A DNA stretch of 53,982 nucleotides from Clostridiales bacterium (GCA_012522735.1 JAAYJU010000047.1:1-53982); one strand, 5' to 3'. Counted from the first letter of the stretch, positions 27,218-36,175 are shown. Numbers and translations are program-made. The notes: a model not told the origin generated them from the sequence alone.

Positions 27218-27386
27218 TTACTCCTTATACCCTCTAAATACAAATAATCTCTGTGTATAAGCAATATATTACACAATAATTGAATTATAAGCAAGATTAT
27301 ACTTTTTACAGATATTGATATATAAATTATAATAATTTCCAAACATTAATAGAATTATCGCAATTTTCTTTATAATTAATATTATA

Positions 27387-27415
27387 TTGCAAACACTTTA
27401 ACACTTTGTTATAAT
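27387..27415 (+). promoter_or_regulatory. Sigma-A promoter of the chemoreceptor gene
   Basis: TTGCAA (27387-27392) and TATAAT (27410-27415) are exactly 17 bp apart, about 70 bp before the start codon. No sigma-28 (motility) promoter is evident. Confidence 0.65.
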
Positions 27416-27483
27416 ATAAACAAACTAATCCATCTTATAATCTGATCTAATTACACAATAAACATGAAGCGGAGGTATTTACT

Positions 27484-28716
27484 TTGTCAGCTATCAAAGG
27501 ATCAAAATCTAAACTTCTTATTGTTTTTTTTAGTGCTTTTGCCTTATTTATTCTTAACACTGTATTATTTTTTATCAATATTCAAAGTGACAAAGCTTTC
27601 ATCAAATCTATTATAATAATTTTTTCTTTATTAATTATTTTTCTTACTTATCTTTTTGCTCGATTCCTTATGAAGGATTTTATTATTCCACTACGCTCTA
27701 TGATATCCTATCTCAAATCAAATGAATACGGAAAGCCGCTTAAGCCATTACCTACTGAACTTAATAGTCGAAATAATGACTTTGGTCTTTTATCTGAGCT
27801 TATAACAAAACTTATGAATAATAAAAATGATCATAAAGATATGGATAGCCCTATGCTTATATTCCAGCAAAATCTGAAGGATGTATCTATACAAATGGAG
27901 GAGCTACATAATAATATTGATAATATAGCAGCTACCTCTGAAGAATTATCTGCTACCATGGAAGAAACCTCTGCATTATCAACGGATATTGCCGGTACTT
28001 CCCTTGAAATCGCAGGAATAGTACAGGATTTTTCAGAGAAAGCAGAAAAAGGCTATAGAACTTCGCTAGACATTAAGCATAGTGCTGAAGTAACCATGGT
28101 TAATGTAACAAATGCACAGGAAAAGGCACATCTTATTTTTGATGATACAAAATTACATATGGAAAAGGCAATTGAAGATGCCAAGGTTGCAGATCAAATA
28201 TCTATACTGTCAAAATCAATCACTGATATTATCTCACAGACTAATCTATTAGCATTAAACGCATCGATTGAGGCTGCCAGAGCCGGTGAGTACGGAAAGG
28301 GATTTTCAGTGGTTGCTGAAGAGATACGCAAGCTGGCTGAGCAGTCAAAGAACAATATTTCACAGATTGATGAGGTTACAGATATGGTTAAGGAGGTCGT
28401 AAATAATCTTGCTATATATGGGTCCAAACTGCTTCAGTTTATGTCCGAGGATGTGAATTCTGATTATAATTTTATGAAAGATGTCGCCAATAAATATAAA
28501 GAGGATTCGGTAACAATTAATGATCTCTTTATTGACTTCTCTAGCTCCTCTGATGAATTACTCAATTCAATAAGTAGTCTTTTGACAAATCTAGATCAAA
28601 TAGTCATCGCCTCAAGTGATGGTGCTGAAGGTATTAATGATATAGCTATGAATATAAGTGATATGACAAGCTCTTCAAATGATGTTTTAATCAAGTTACA
28701 GAATCAATTTAAATAA
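27484..28716 (+). CDS. Methyl-accepting chemotaxis protein without an external sensor domain
   Basis: 410 residues starting at TTG, eight bases after GCGGAGG. Two membrane helices (about 11-31 and 36-58) are separated by only a few residues, so there is no extracellular ligand domain. A short HAMP-like stretch follows, then a signalling domain with the conserved hairpin tip [33 protein letters not shown] split here by position only. It should couple to CheA/CheW, none of which is in the window. It may sense membrane state or a cytoplasmic signal. It has its own promoter. Confidence 0.88.
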   Translation: MSAIKGSKSKLLIVFFSAFALFILNTVLFFINIQSDKAFIKSIIIIFSLLIIFLTYLFARFLMKDFIIPLRSMISYLKSNEYGKPLKPLPTELNSRNNDFGLLSELITKLMNNKNDHKDMDSPMLIFQQNLKDVSIQMEELHNNIDNIAATSEELSATMEETSALSTDIAGTSLEIAGIVQDFSEKAEKGYRTSLDIKHSAEVTMVNVTNAQEKAHLIFDDTKLHMEKAIEDAKVADQISILSKSITDIISQTNLLALNASIEAARAGEYGKGFSVVAEEIRKLAEQSKNNISQIDEVTDMVKEVVNNLAIYGSKLLQFMSEDVNSDYNFMKDVANKYKEDSVTINDLFIDFSSSSDELLNSISSLLTNLDQIVIASSDGAEGINDIAMNISDMTSSSNDVLIKLQNQFK

Positions 28717-28756
28717 GTAGATAAATTGCTAAACACTATAGTGAGGAGGTAGGACA

Positions 28757-28819
28757 TTGGAACTTTTGTATAGGGTGAATCCTATCCTATGCATAGAGAT
28801 TTCAGCCGAATTTGTATAA
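28757..28819 (+). CDS. Possible 20-codon micro-ORF or leader peptide
   Basis: TTG at 28757 lies eight bases after GAGGAGG (28743-28749), as strong a ribosome binding site as any gene here, and opens a 20-residue frame ending TAA at 28817-28819. It sits between the chemoreceptor stop and the SpoIIAA-like gene (28854). No family is recognisable. It could be a leader peptide or a decayed gene; the call rests only on the ribosome binding site. Confidence 0.25.
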   Translation: MELLYRVNPILCIEISAEFV

Positions 28820-28853
28820 ATTGGAATTTGAATCTTAATAAGGAGGTAGTATC

Positions 28854-29258
28854 ATGGATCTTATTTGGGCACCAGAGGGATATTACGGAGTAGTACCAGG
28901 AAGAAATATACTCAAGTCGGGGGGTATTGGCGACTGGAAGCCGGAATATGTCGAAGAGCTTACCAAAAATCTTCTTAAGTTAGCAGAAGGATTTGCAGGT
29001 AAAGACTTTGCATACATAGCAGACCCCACTAAAATGAATCCAATCCTAAGTAAGGATACATCAGCAGCCTTTGTCGACTTACATGTCGCTCTTGAAAATG
29101 CAGGATGTAAGGCGACTGCTTTTCTAGACGGCAATACTGCAGCAATGAAGCTTCAATCCCAAAAGCACCAGAATCTATCAGAAGCTAAGGGAATGCAGGT
29201 ATTACATTTTAAAAATGAGGAAGAGGCATTAGAATGGCTAGAGAAAATGGGAATTTAA
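28854..29258 (+). CDS. Small soluble protein, SpoIIAA/STAS-like
   Basis: A 134-residue cytoplasmic protein after AAGGAGG, with no membrane segment. The order of alternating strands and helices and the ending KNEEEALEWLEKMGI resemble the SpoIIAA-like (STAS/SEC14-related) family, many members of which end in a similar EALxWL segment. The partner is unknown. It follows the chemoreceptor in the same direction and may be cotranscribed with it. The family assignment is moderate only; it has no visible catalytic motif. Confidence 0.6.
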   Translation: MDLIWAPEGYYGVVPGRNILKSGGIGDWKPEYVEELTKNLLKLAEGFAGKDFAYIADPTKMNPILSKDTSAAFVDLHVALENAGCKATAFLDGNTAAMKLQSQKHQNLSEAKGMQVLHFKNEEEALEWLEKMGI

Positions 29259-29448
29259 TTTTAATAATTTATAAATCGCAAAATTTTGACATAATCTCTT
29301 CCAAAATTGACATAAAAATGAACCAAATTGTTCACAAAATGTCTTTATTCTATCCACACTTTAATCATAAATGAGTTTTATAATGTGGTTAGAAGTGTTA
29401 AATGTAATTTTTTTCACTCTCCTCCTCCCTACTTATAAATATAGATTT

Positions 29449-29484
29449 GAGGGTGTCTGCAGGTAAAACATGCAAGACACCCTC
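29449..29484 (+). terminator. Hairpin terminator after the SpoIIAA-like gene
   Basis: GAGGGTGTCT (29449-29458) pairs perfectly with AGACACCCTC (29475-29484), followed by TTTCACGTTTATT. It opens the roughly 530-bp noncoding stretch 29259-29785. Confidence 0.65.
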
Positions 29485-29586
29485 TTTCACGTTTATTATA
29501 CTAAATACTTGTCTTTACTGTACTTTTTTCCCAATTAATTTATATTCTTTTTATAAATCATTCACAAAATAGTCACAAATCCTTTG

Positions 29587-29705
29587 TATACTATAACCAT
29601 AGACAGTGATAAAACACTTTCTACTCCCACCCTATTATACGCTATGGTAAACTAACACCCCTGTTGTTTACCGAAAACGCCGGCTCCCGCCGGCGTTTTC
29701 TTATT
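29587..29705 (+). ncRNA. Candidate small structured RNA ending in a strong terminator
   Basis: Within the noncoding stretch 29259-29785, a possible -10 box TATACT (29587-29592) is followed by ACCATAG (29596-29602), which pairs with CTATGGT (29642-29648). A second hairpin GGTAAAC/GTTTACC (29646-29652 with 29666-29672) shares three bases with the first, so the two compete. The GC-rich terminator GAAAACGCCGGC/GCCGGCGTTTTC (29673-29700) follows directly. No ORF is present. The -35 box is poor (TTCACA, 20 bp away), so the start is uncertain. Confidence 0.4.
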
Positions 29706-29716
29706 CTTCTTATTAG

Positions 29717-29729
29717 GGTACCTGACACC
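29717..29729. repeat. GGTACCTGACACC palindromic repeat (REP-like)
   Basis: GGTACCTGACACC at 29717-29729 is the same family as at 6964 and 16696. A TGTCAAC/GTTGACA hairpin follows immediately (about 29731-29761), just after the end of the CNNM gene on the minus strand, where it could act in 3'-end formation. Confidence 0.45.
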
Positions 29730-29785
29730 ATTGTCAACTATTTTACCTGTATAGGTTGACATTGATTTCAGGTAAGGTAAAAATA

Positions 29786-31105
29786 TCAGGCGCCGTCAAG
29801 AGTATCCTCCATACTTATGGGAAGCTTTGATATTCGAACCTGTCCAATCATCTTATTCATAGTTTCTAGAATATCAAACTGATAACCGGCATAATGTAGA
29901 GTTGCCTTTTCACCGTCAGCTGGAATTCTGTCAAGAATGGATATTAATAATCCGTTTAATGTATCAAAATCTTCATGGTCAATCATAATATTAAGCTCAT
30001 CCTCTAAATCCTCAAGGCTGATTGAGCCTTTTACTACATAGGAATCATTGTCAACGGAAATAATCATTTTCTCTTCTTCATCATATTCGTCCTGTATATT
30101 ACCCACAATTTCCTCAAGGAAATCTTCCATTGCAACCAATCCAGCGGTCTGACCATACTCATCAATGACTATTGCCATATGAATATTCTTTGTCTGCATT
30201 TCATGGAAGAGCAGGTTAACACTTTGGGTATCAGGTACAAAGAATGGTTCTCTAGCAATTTCTTTTAAAGCTATTGTATTACCATCAACTGATATGTATG
30301 CTGAGGATACATCCTTTAAATGCAATATACCAACTATATTATCCAGATTATCCTCATATAAGGGATATCTAGAATAATTCTCAGATAGCATGAATTGTAA
30401 TGCTTCCTCTACTGATAACTCTGAATCTACGGCTATGATACGCTTTTTATGGGTCATTATGTCTTCGACTTCCTTATCATCAAGCCCAATGATATTAGAT
30501 ATCATCTCAGCCTTACCTGCATCAAACACACCCTGCTCATGTCCCTCATTTACCATGGATATAATTTCTTCTTCAATTTCATTCACCAATATTTCCTTAG
30601 GATTAATCCTTAAAATCCTTAAAATCAGGTTCATGCTTATTTCAAGTAGATAGCTTAAGGGAGCAAATAATAAGAGTATAAACCGTATGAGTCCATAGAA
30701 ATCAAAGCTTAGTTTTTCAGAATGCCTTATAGCAAGCTTTTTTGGCAATACCAATCCGAATAAAGTCATTAAGAATATAAGTAAGGCTATGGACAAAATA
30801 ATATAGAAGGTATGTAGCACCCCCTCATCATTAAGTCCAAAGCTAGGCAAAAGCTCTCTTATAAAATATATACCTGTAATAACCGTTATGCTTATTAAAA
30901 GCATATTCAAGGTACTCTGATATTTGGAATCAGAACCAATAAATTTCAATAAAGCGATTGCCTTTTTATTGCCTCCATCTGCTTTTTTTCTTATGTTATT
31001 CTCACCTGCATATTCCAGCGCATACTTCATGCTAGAGATGATTGCCATTACAAGGATAAGCAGTAATATAATCGCCGTTCCCCATAAAGGATTATCACTT
31101 TCCAT
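29786..31105 (-). CDS. CNNM/CorC-family transporter with CBS domains (hemolysin C-like)
   Basis: 439 residues: an N-terminal DUF21/CNNM membrane domain with about four helices (1-160), a CBS pair (from about 205, with MTHKKRIIAVDSELSVEEAL and NLLFHEMQTKNIHMAIVIDEYGQTAGLV) and a C-terminal CorC_HlyC domain. CNNM proteins export or control magnesium, so this is a probable Mg(II) transporter. The older name hemolysin is misleading. It is the last gene of the long rex-to-CNNM minus-strand series, 27 bp after mazF. Confidence 0.9.
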   Translation of the reverse strand: MESDNPLWGTAIILLLILVMAIISSMKYALEYAGENNIRKKADGGNKKAIALLKFIGSDSKYQSTLNMLLISITVITGIYFIRELLPSFGLNDEGVLHTFYIILSIALLIFLMTLFGLVLPKKLAIRHSEKLSFDFYGLIRFILLLFAPLSYLLEISMNLILRILRINPKEILVNEIEEEIISMVNEGHEQGVFDAGKAEMISNIIGLDDKEVEDIMTHKKRIIAVDSELSVEEALQFMLSENYSRYPLYEDNLDNIVGILHLKDVSSAYISVDGNTIALKEIAREPFFVPDTQSVNLLFHEMQTKNIHMAIVIDEYGQTAGLVAMEDFLEEIVGNIQDEYDEEEKMIISVDNDSYVVKGSISLEDLEDELNIMIDHEDFDTLNGLLISILDRIPADGEKATLHYAGYQFDILETMNKMIGQVRISKLPISMEDTLDGA

Positions 31106-31132
31106 TGTAAGAAATATCCCTTCCTTTCATTA

Positions 31133-31501
31133 TTAAAATAATATATGTCTAAAATATGTATCTAAAGATAAACTAATAATTAGTGCCTTATCAATTTTCT
31201 TTAATACATCCCGGTCCAAGTGACACACCTTCTCCTTCAATCTGGATTTGTCAATAGTTCTAACTTGCTCAAGTAATATAACCGAGTCCTTGACAATTCC
31301 ATATTTATCGGCATCCAGCTCCACATGAGTAGGTAGCTTGGCCTTATTCATCTTCGAAGTAATTGCCGCACATATCACTGTGGGACTGTGCTTATTGCCT
31401 GTATCATTCTGAACAATCAGTACCGGTCTGATACCTCCTTGCTCGGAGCCGATAACCGGCCTTAAATCCGCATAAAAGATATCTCCTCTTTTAATTACCA
31501 C
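31133..31501 (-). CDS. MazF/EndoA-type mRNA interferase with no adjacent antitoxin
   Basis: 122 residues from GTG at 31501, ten bases after TTGGAG; this gives [13 protein letters not shown], matching Bacillus EndoA, while a GTG nine bases earlier abuts the ribosome binding site. Family motifs are [38 protein letters not shown] and [17 protein letters not shown]. MazF enzymes cut mRNA at short specific sites. In Bacillus the antitoxin gene lies between alr and the toxin; here the 116-bp gap after alr has no such ORF. It may be controlled by an antitoxin elsewhere or have lost toxicity. Confidence 0.9.
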   Translation of the reverse strand: MVIKRGDIFYADLRPVIGSEQGGIRPVLIVQNDTGNKHSPTVICAAITSKMNKAKLPTHVELDADKYGIVKDSVILLEQVRTIDKSRLKEKVCHLDRDVLKKIDKALIISLSLDTYFRHILF

Positions 31502-31617
31502 TTTACTCACACTCCAATTATAGGCTTTAACCTTATTATTGCCAATTTCTTCGTGTGTATTCCATAAAGTGATTTAGATTTATCTACTGATGATATACCC
31601 TTGGTATTCTATAAAGG

Positions 31618-32751
31618 TTACTCCGTGTACACACGGGGTATTCTTTTCCCTACCGTGCAAATCATTTCATAAGGAAATGAGTGAGACCATTTCGCTAGGG
31701 TCTCTACACTTATTATACAATCTCCATCTCTTCCGAGCAAGGTAACCACATCTCCTTGGCTAACGTCCTCTATATCGGTTACATCAACCATGAAATAATC
31801 CATGCAGATTCTTCCTATAATAGGTGCATACTGCCCCCTTATTATAACCTTGCCTACATTTGACATGTTTCTAGAATATCCATCTGCATATCCTACGGGA
31901 ATTGTAGCAACCTTAGTACTTCTATCTGTTATAAAGGTCGAACCGTAGCTTATTCCGGTTCCAACCTCTACCTCTTTAATGTAAATTACATGGCTTTTTA
32001 ACTCCATGGCAGGTTCCAGACTTAAGCGCTTATGATCTACCTCATCAGAGGGAAAAATACCATATGTTACGATTCCGCATCTTACCATGTCATACTCTGC
32101 CTCAGGAAATTCTATGGTTCCTGCGCTATTGGAAAAATGCTTAATAGGAATATGTATGCCTTCCTGGCTTAGCAATTTACAAAACTCCTCAAACCTTCTG
32201 ATTTGCTTCTTCCCACTAACCTTATCTGCTTCATCAGCCTTTGCAAAATGTGAGAATAATCCATCAATATATATACCCTCAAGGGAGCTTATCTGCTTGA
32301 TTGTCTGAATACTCTCCTGACTATCGCAAAACCCAAGCCTTGACATGCCTGTGTCTATCTTAATATGGATTTTAGCTGTCTTTCCTTGTCTGACAGCCTC
32401 TGCTGACAAATCCTTAGCCATTTCATATTGATATACCGTCTGCATAACATCATAGGAAATCACGAGATCAAATTGCTCCTTGGGTGTATAGCCCAATATA
32501 AGAATAGGCTTTGTTATTCCCGCCTCTCTAAGCTCTATAGCCTCTTCAATAATAGCGACACCATAAGCATCTACAATTCCATTTTCAAGAGCTCTTGACA
32601 CTGCTACAGCTCCGTGTCCATATGCATCTGCCTTAACAATTACCATAAGCTTTGTATCTTTACTAATATTACCTCTTACTCGGCTTATATTAGTCTTAAT
32701 CGCATTCAAATTAATATTAGCCTGAACTCTATAATAATCACTTCTATCCAA
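31618..32751 (-). CDS. alr: Alanine racemase
   Basis: A 377-residue PLP enzyme. The pyridoxal lysine lies in MVIVKADAYGHGAVAV, the second catalytic Tyr in GISYGSTFI, and the C-terminal barrel carries GRICMDYFMVDVTDI. It converts L- to D-alanine for peptidoglycan. The start is TTG with GGGTGA upstream. Its place after the NAD(P)HX repair gene and before mazF matches the conserved Firmicutes order acpS-nnr-alr-mazF. Confidence 0.95.
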   Translation of the reverse strand: MDRSDYYRVQANINLNAIKTNISRVRGNISKDTKLMVIVKADAYGHGAVAVSRALENGIVDAYGVAIIEEAIELREAGITKPILILGYTPKEQFDLVISYDVMQTVYQYEMAKDLSAEAVRQGKTAKIHIKIDTGMSRLGFCDSQESIQTIKQISSLEGIYIDGLFSHFAKADEADKVSGKKQIRRFEEFCKLLSQEGIHIPIKHFSNSAGTIEFPEAEYDMVRCGIVTYGIFPSDEVDHKRLSLEPAMELKSHVIYIKEVEVGTGISYGSTFITDRSTKVATIPVGYADGYSRNMSNVGKVIIRGQYAPIIGRICMDYFMVDVTDIEDVSQGDVVTLLGRDGDCIISVETLAKWSHSFPYEMICTVGKRIPRVYTE

Positions 32752-32793
32752 TCTATCTTCACCCGATTTCTTCTTTATTATATTTTACATGAA

Positions 32794-34302
32794 TCAGCAG
32801 ATTATATCATGAATTGCGTCGGCAATATCAATTGCCATTAAGGAATACTCACTCATCTTATCCTTTGCGACATCTCCCGCTAATCCATGAATGTATACGC
32901 CAAGACATGAGGCTTCGAAGGCTTCCATGCCCTGTGCTACTAGGCCAGCTATGATACCTGTCAGAACATCACCGCTTCCGGCTGTAGCCATTCCGTTATT
33001 CCCGGAGCTATTAATATATTTTTGGGCTGATTTTGTAACGATAGTCCTAGTATCCTTCATGACATATACTAATTCATTATTATAAGAACATTGATTTGCA
33101 ATGTCAATTATATTCTTCTGTATATCCGCCATACTAAGACCCATCAGCCTTGACAGCTCCATAGGATGTGGAGTTAATATTGAATTCGTAGGTAAGAGGT
33201 CAGCTATCAGCTCCATTCGACTGACTGTGGTTTCATCATCATTGTCGAGCCTAGCTGCTAAGGTATTAATAGCATCGGCATCAATAATAAGCCTAGCCTT
33301 CGGTTTTAGGTTAATTACAGCATTAAGTAGCTCTTCTGTCTTCTCGGATAAGCCAAGTCCGGGACCGATAACTATAACATCTGCCCAGCTTATAGATGAT
33401 GATATGCTCTTATCTGTATCATAGGATGCAAATAGTGCTTCAGGAAGAAGTGTCTGAAGGATCTCACGATTCATCTGGGAAGATAGAATCTTAACCATAC
33501 CAGCACCCATTTTTAAGCACGCTTTAGCTGACAGATAGGCCGCCCCGCTCATTCCTTCGCTTCCAGCAATTACTAAAACCTTACCGAATGTTCCCTTATG
33601 TCCGTTCCTTTTTCTTTTAGGAATTAAGCTAAGATCTTCTATGGTATAGTAAAATGTGTCTGCCTTAACACTTTGTAATGCTTCCTTTGGAAATCCGATA
33701 TCAGCTACATTTATCTCACCGGCAAATTCCAGCCCCGGATAAAGTATAAGACCATGCTTCATATAGCCAAAGGTTATTGTATAATCCGCCTTAATAGCCA
33801 CATTCATAACCTTACCTGTGTCAGCCGATATCCCAGATGGAATATCTACAGAAAAGACCTTTTGATTACTCTCGTTTATCTCATTAATAATTTTAGCAAG
33901 CCTTCCCTCTATGGGCTTTGATAGGCCTATTCCAAACAGAGCATCAATTATTATATTATATTCATATGTTTTTTTACTGTTATCAATACTTATACCTAAA
34001 TTTTCGGCAATAGTAAGCTGAACCTTCATCTGCTCGCTGCACTTTTCCCTCTCAAAAAGCAAAAGAATCGCAACTTGGTAGCCCTGCAAAAAGAGGATTC
34101 TACCGGCTGCAACTCCATCCGCACCGTTATTTCCGGGACCGCACACTACAAGTATACGATCTTCCTTATTTATAGCTTGCTTTACTTTGTAAGCAACCTC
34201 CATAGCTGCTCTTTCCATTAAAACGAGTGGCGGTACTTTAATAACCTCCATAGTGTACTTATCAATGTTTTTCATTTTATCAGAATCTACTATATATTTC
34301 AT
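32794..34302 (-). CDS. nnrD: Bifunctional NAD(P)HX epimerase / ADP-dependent dehydratase
   Basis: A 502-residue fusion. The N-terminal YjeF_N epimerase domain (about 1-210) has VCGPGNNGADGVAAGR and the SVDIPSGISADTG segment. The C-terminal ribokinase-like dehydratase (about 225-500) has LVIAGSEGMSGAA and the ATP/ADP-binding GNNGMATAGSGDVLTGIIAG. Together they repair hydrated NADH and NADPH. The ATG overlaps the acpS stop by 4 bp, so translation is coupled. Confidence 0.95.
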   Translation of the reverse strand: MKYIVDSDKMKNIDKYTMEVIKVPPLVLMERAAMEVAYKVKQAINKEDRILVVCGPGNNGADGVAAGRILFLQGYQVAILLLFEREKCSEQMKVQLTIAENLGISIDNSKKTYEYNIIIDALFGIGLSKPIEGRLAKIINEINESNQKVFSVDIPSGISADTGKVMNVAIKADYTITFGYMKHGLILYPGLEFAGEINVADIGFPKEALQSVKADTFYYTIEDLSLIPKRKRNGHKGTFGKVLVIAGSEGMSGAAYLSAKACLKMGAGMVKILSSQMNREILQTLLPEALFASYDTDKSISSSISWADVIVIGPGLGLSEKTEELLNAVINLKPKARLIIDADAINTLAARLDNDDETTVSRMELIADLLPTNSILTPHPMELSRLMGLSMADIQKNIIDIANQCSYNNELVYVMKDTRTIVTKSAQKYINSSGNNGMATAGSGDVLTGIIAGLVAQGMEAFEASCLGVYIHGLAGDVAKDKMSEYSLMAIDIADAIHDIIC

Positions 34303-34667
34303 GTTTCTCCTACAACAAAGGCATTGGCATAGTCTTTCGTATTGGTTATGGATACGTGAATAGTACTTACCCTTTGGCTCTTAGCCAAATCTGCCGCCTT
34401 ACCATATAAGTTCACATATGGCTTTCCTAGTTTATCTCTAAGCACCTCAATATCCTTTAGTGAAATGCCTCTAAAGCCAGTTCCTAGCATTTTCGTTACA
34501 GCTTCCTTTACAGCAAAATTACCGGCGGCTGATACCCATTTTCTATCTATCAGCTTAATTTCATCCTCTGTAAAGCAACGATTAATAAAACCCTCCCTTT
34601 CACAGGCCTTACCTATTCGTTCAATTTCTATTAAATCCACTCCAATACCTGTTATCAAGCTCATCAT
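34299..34667 (-). CDS. acpS: Holo-[acyl-carrier-protein] synthase
   Basis: 122 residues with the AcpS signature GIGVDLIEIERIGKA (Mg-binding Asp) and the second motif AAGNFAVKEAVTKMLGTGFRG. It attaches 4'-phosphopantetheine to acyl carrier protein. ATG at 34667 and 34664 are both possible. Both ends overlap neighbouring genes by a few bases, which ties it into the rex operon. Confidence 0.96.
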   Translation of the reverse strand: MMSLITGIGVDLIEIERIGKACEREGFINRCFTEDEIKLIDRKWVSAAGNFAVKEAVTKMLGTGFRGISLKDIEVLRDKLGKPYVNLYGKAADLAKSQRVSTIHVSITNTKDYANAFVVGET

Positions 34668-35305
34668 TCCTTAATTACGGGTTCTTCACTAGCCTTATTA
34701 TTTATATTAAGCTTCACATCAAAAACGTCTATTACTTCAGAACCTAGAATATCATGCATATATGAATATATTAAATTATTAGCTGACTCCATATCATGCT
34801 TCTCGAGGATTTTTTGCTTTAATTCCTCTCTGGTCTTTTTTATCCACTCTGATATCTCATCCAGCTTATCTTGATTAACATGAATTCTCTCATAGCAGCT
34901 TTGTATACTTTCAAGCATAAGCTCTTCATTAGCTTCCTTGATTTTATAAGGAAGCTCTGATAGCCTATCAGATGCTTTATCTATCTTTTCATTTAGCTCA
35001 TTAATATACCTTTTGTTCTGATCCAGCTTCTTCTCCTTAGACTTTCCGAGAAGATCATTCTTAATATCCATATTAACTACAATATCCGAAACTAGAGACT
35101 TTTTAAGCTTTTTCATATCCTTGATATCATGAACCATCTTACCTTGATTTTTCAAAAGTCGGTTTATCTTCTGCTCTAGCTCCTTTATTCGAAACGATTT
35201 AATCTCATCAGGAAATAATTCATGCCATCTGGCATCCAAAGTAAGAATAGGCAGTTTTATATTCTTTATGATTTTATTATTATCTATCTTCTTTCTTTTT
35301 CTCAT
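34664..35305 (-). CDS. Coiled-coil protein, function unknown
   Basis: A 213-residue, strongly charged protein that starts MRKRKKIDNNK. Long heptad-rich helical stretches run from about 40 to 175 (KELEQKINRLLKNQGKMV; INELNEKIDKASDRLSEL). There is no signal peptide or membrane helix. The N-terminal PILTLDARWHELFP motif may be a docking segment. It lies between rex and acpS and overlaps acpS by 4 bp. No catalytic motif is seen, and I do not recognise a named family. Confidence 0.75.
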   Translation of the reverse strand: MRKRKKIDNNKIIKNIKLPILTLDARWHELFPDEIKSFRIKELEQKINRLLKNQGKMVHDIKDMKKLKKSLVSDIVVNMDIKNDLLGKSKEKKLDQNKRYINELNEKIDKASDRLSELPYKIKEANEELMLESIQSCYERIHVNQDKLDEISEWIKKTREELKQKILEKHDMESANNLIYSYMHDILGSEVIDVFDVKLNINNKASEEPVIKE

Positions 35306-35335
35306 AAGTTAACCTGCCTTCTCTAAATACATATA

Positions 35336-35980
35336 TTAATTATCGACAGGATTTCGCTTTTCAGATAGTTTATATGACAGCTTCATTAAACTCTCCGCCA
35401 AATGTACATTTTCAACAATTACATCCTCAGATAAATGAAGATCTGTGGGTGCAAAGTTCCATATTCCTTTAATGCCCCATCGGGCTAGATTAGAGGCAAT
35501 CTGGGGTGCCTTTGCTTTAGGAAGTGTCAATGCAGCAATATCCACTTGGTTCATCTTTATATAATCTTCTAACTCATCAATATATTTAATTTCTTTTCCA
35601 CGTATTGATAGGCCTACAAGCCTAGGATTTATGTCAAAAATGTTCCTAATGTAGAAGCCTCTGCGTTCGAAATCCGAATAATTAGCTAAAGCCTGCCCCA
35701 AATTACCTGCACCTATAATAATTATATTATATTTTTTGTCCAGTCCCAGTATTTTTCCAATCTCGGTATGAAGATATTCAACATTGTATCCATATCCCTG
35801 CTGTCCAAATCCTCCAAAATTATTAAGATCTTGTCTTATCTGGGATGCAGTTACTTTCATCCTCTCGCTTAATTCCTTGGAAGAGATTCGTACAACATCC
35901 TTCTCCAGTAAATCTCCCAAGTAACGATAATACCTTGGTAATCTATTGATAACTGCCTTAGAAATATGATTCTTATCCAA
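35336..35980 (-). CDS. rex: Redox-sensing transcriptional repressor Rex
   Basis: A 214-residue Rex: winged helix (about 1-80, with RISSKELSERMKVTASQIRQDLNNFGGFGQQGYGYN split over the recognition helix) and a Rossmann NADH-binding domain with IIIGAGNLGQALANY near 90-104. It leaves DNA when the NADH/NAD ratio rises, derepressing fermentation genes. The start is TTG, eight bases after GGGAGG. Its promoter at 36021-36049 has a TTAACAA half-site in the spacer, which suggests autoregulation. Confidence 0.96.
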   Translation of the reverse strand: MDKNHISKAVINRLPRYYRYLGDLLEKDVVRISSKELSERMKVTASQIRQDLNNFGGFGQQGYGYNVEYLHTEIGKILGLDKKYNIIIIGAGNLGQALANYSDFERRGFYIRNIFDINPRLVGLSIRGKEIKYIDELEDYIKMNQVDIAALTLPKAKAPQIASNLARWGIKGIWNFAPTDLHLSEDVIVENVHLAESLMKLSYKLSEKRNPVDN

Positions 35981-36020
35981 AAAAGCATCCTCCCTCCGAC
36001 AAATGAAATCTATATGAATT

Positions 36021-36049
36021 ATTATATTTGATTGTTAAGAATAAGTCAA
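36021..36049 (-). promoter_or_regulatory. rex operon promoter with a candidate Rex half-site
   Basis: On the minus strand TTGACT (36044-36049) and TATAAT (36021-36026) are 17 bp apart. TTAACAA, half of the known Rex operator TTGTTAA-N4-TTAACAA, lies in the spacer; the other half is poorly conserved. The -35 box abuts that of the divergent ABC-F promoter. Confidence 0.7.
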
Positions 36050-36078
36050 TTGATTGATAACCAGGGATATGTTAAAAT
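36050..36078 (+). promoter_or_regulatory. Promoter of the ABC-F gene
   Basis: TTGATT (36050-36055) and TAAAAT (36073-36078) are 17 bp apart. Transcription would start near 36085, leaving a leader of about 90 nt that contains the hairpin at 36090-36133. Confidence 0.6.
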
Positions 36079-36089
36079 ATCCACGGTAG

Positions 36090-36133
36090 GCGGATTAATC
36101 TATGGTAAGTATGACTTACCATGGATAAGCGTA
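36090..36133. other. Leader hairpin element related to the one at 133-289
   Basis: ATGGTAAGT-ATG-ACTTACCAT (36102-36122) is a perfect 9-bp stem. It is bordered by GCGGATTA on the left and TGGATAAG on the right. The complements of both, CTTATCCA and TAATCCGC, border the long hairpin of the element near the left window edge. In the ABC-F leader it could act in attenuation. Confidence 0.45.
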
Positions 36134-36175
36134 TTGTAATAATTCCACAAAAGTACAACGAAAGAGGTATCAACC

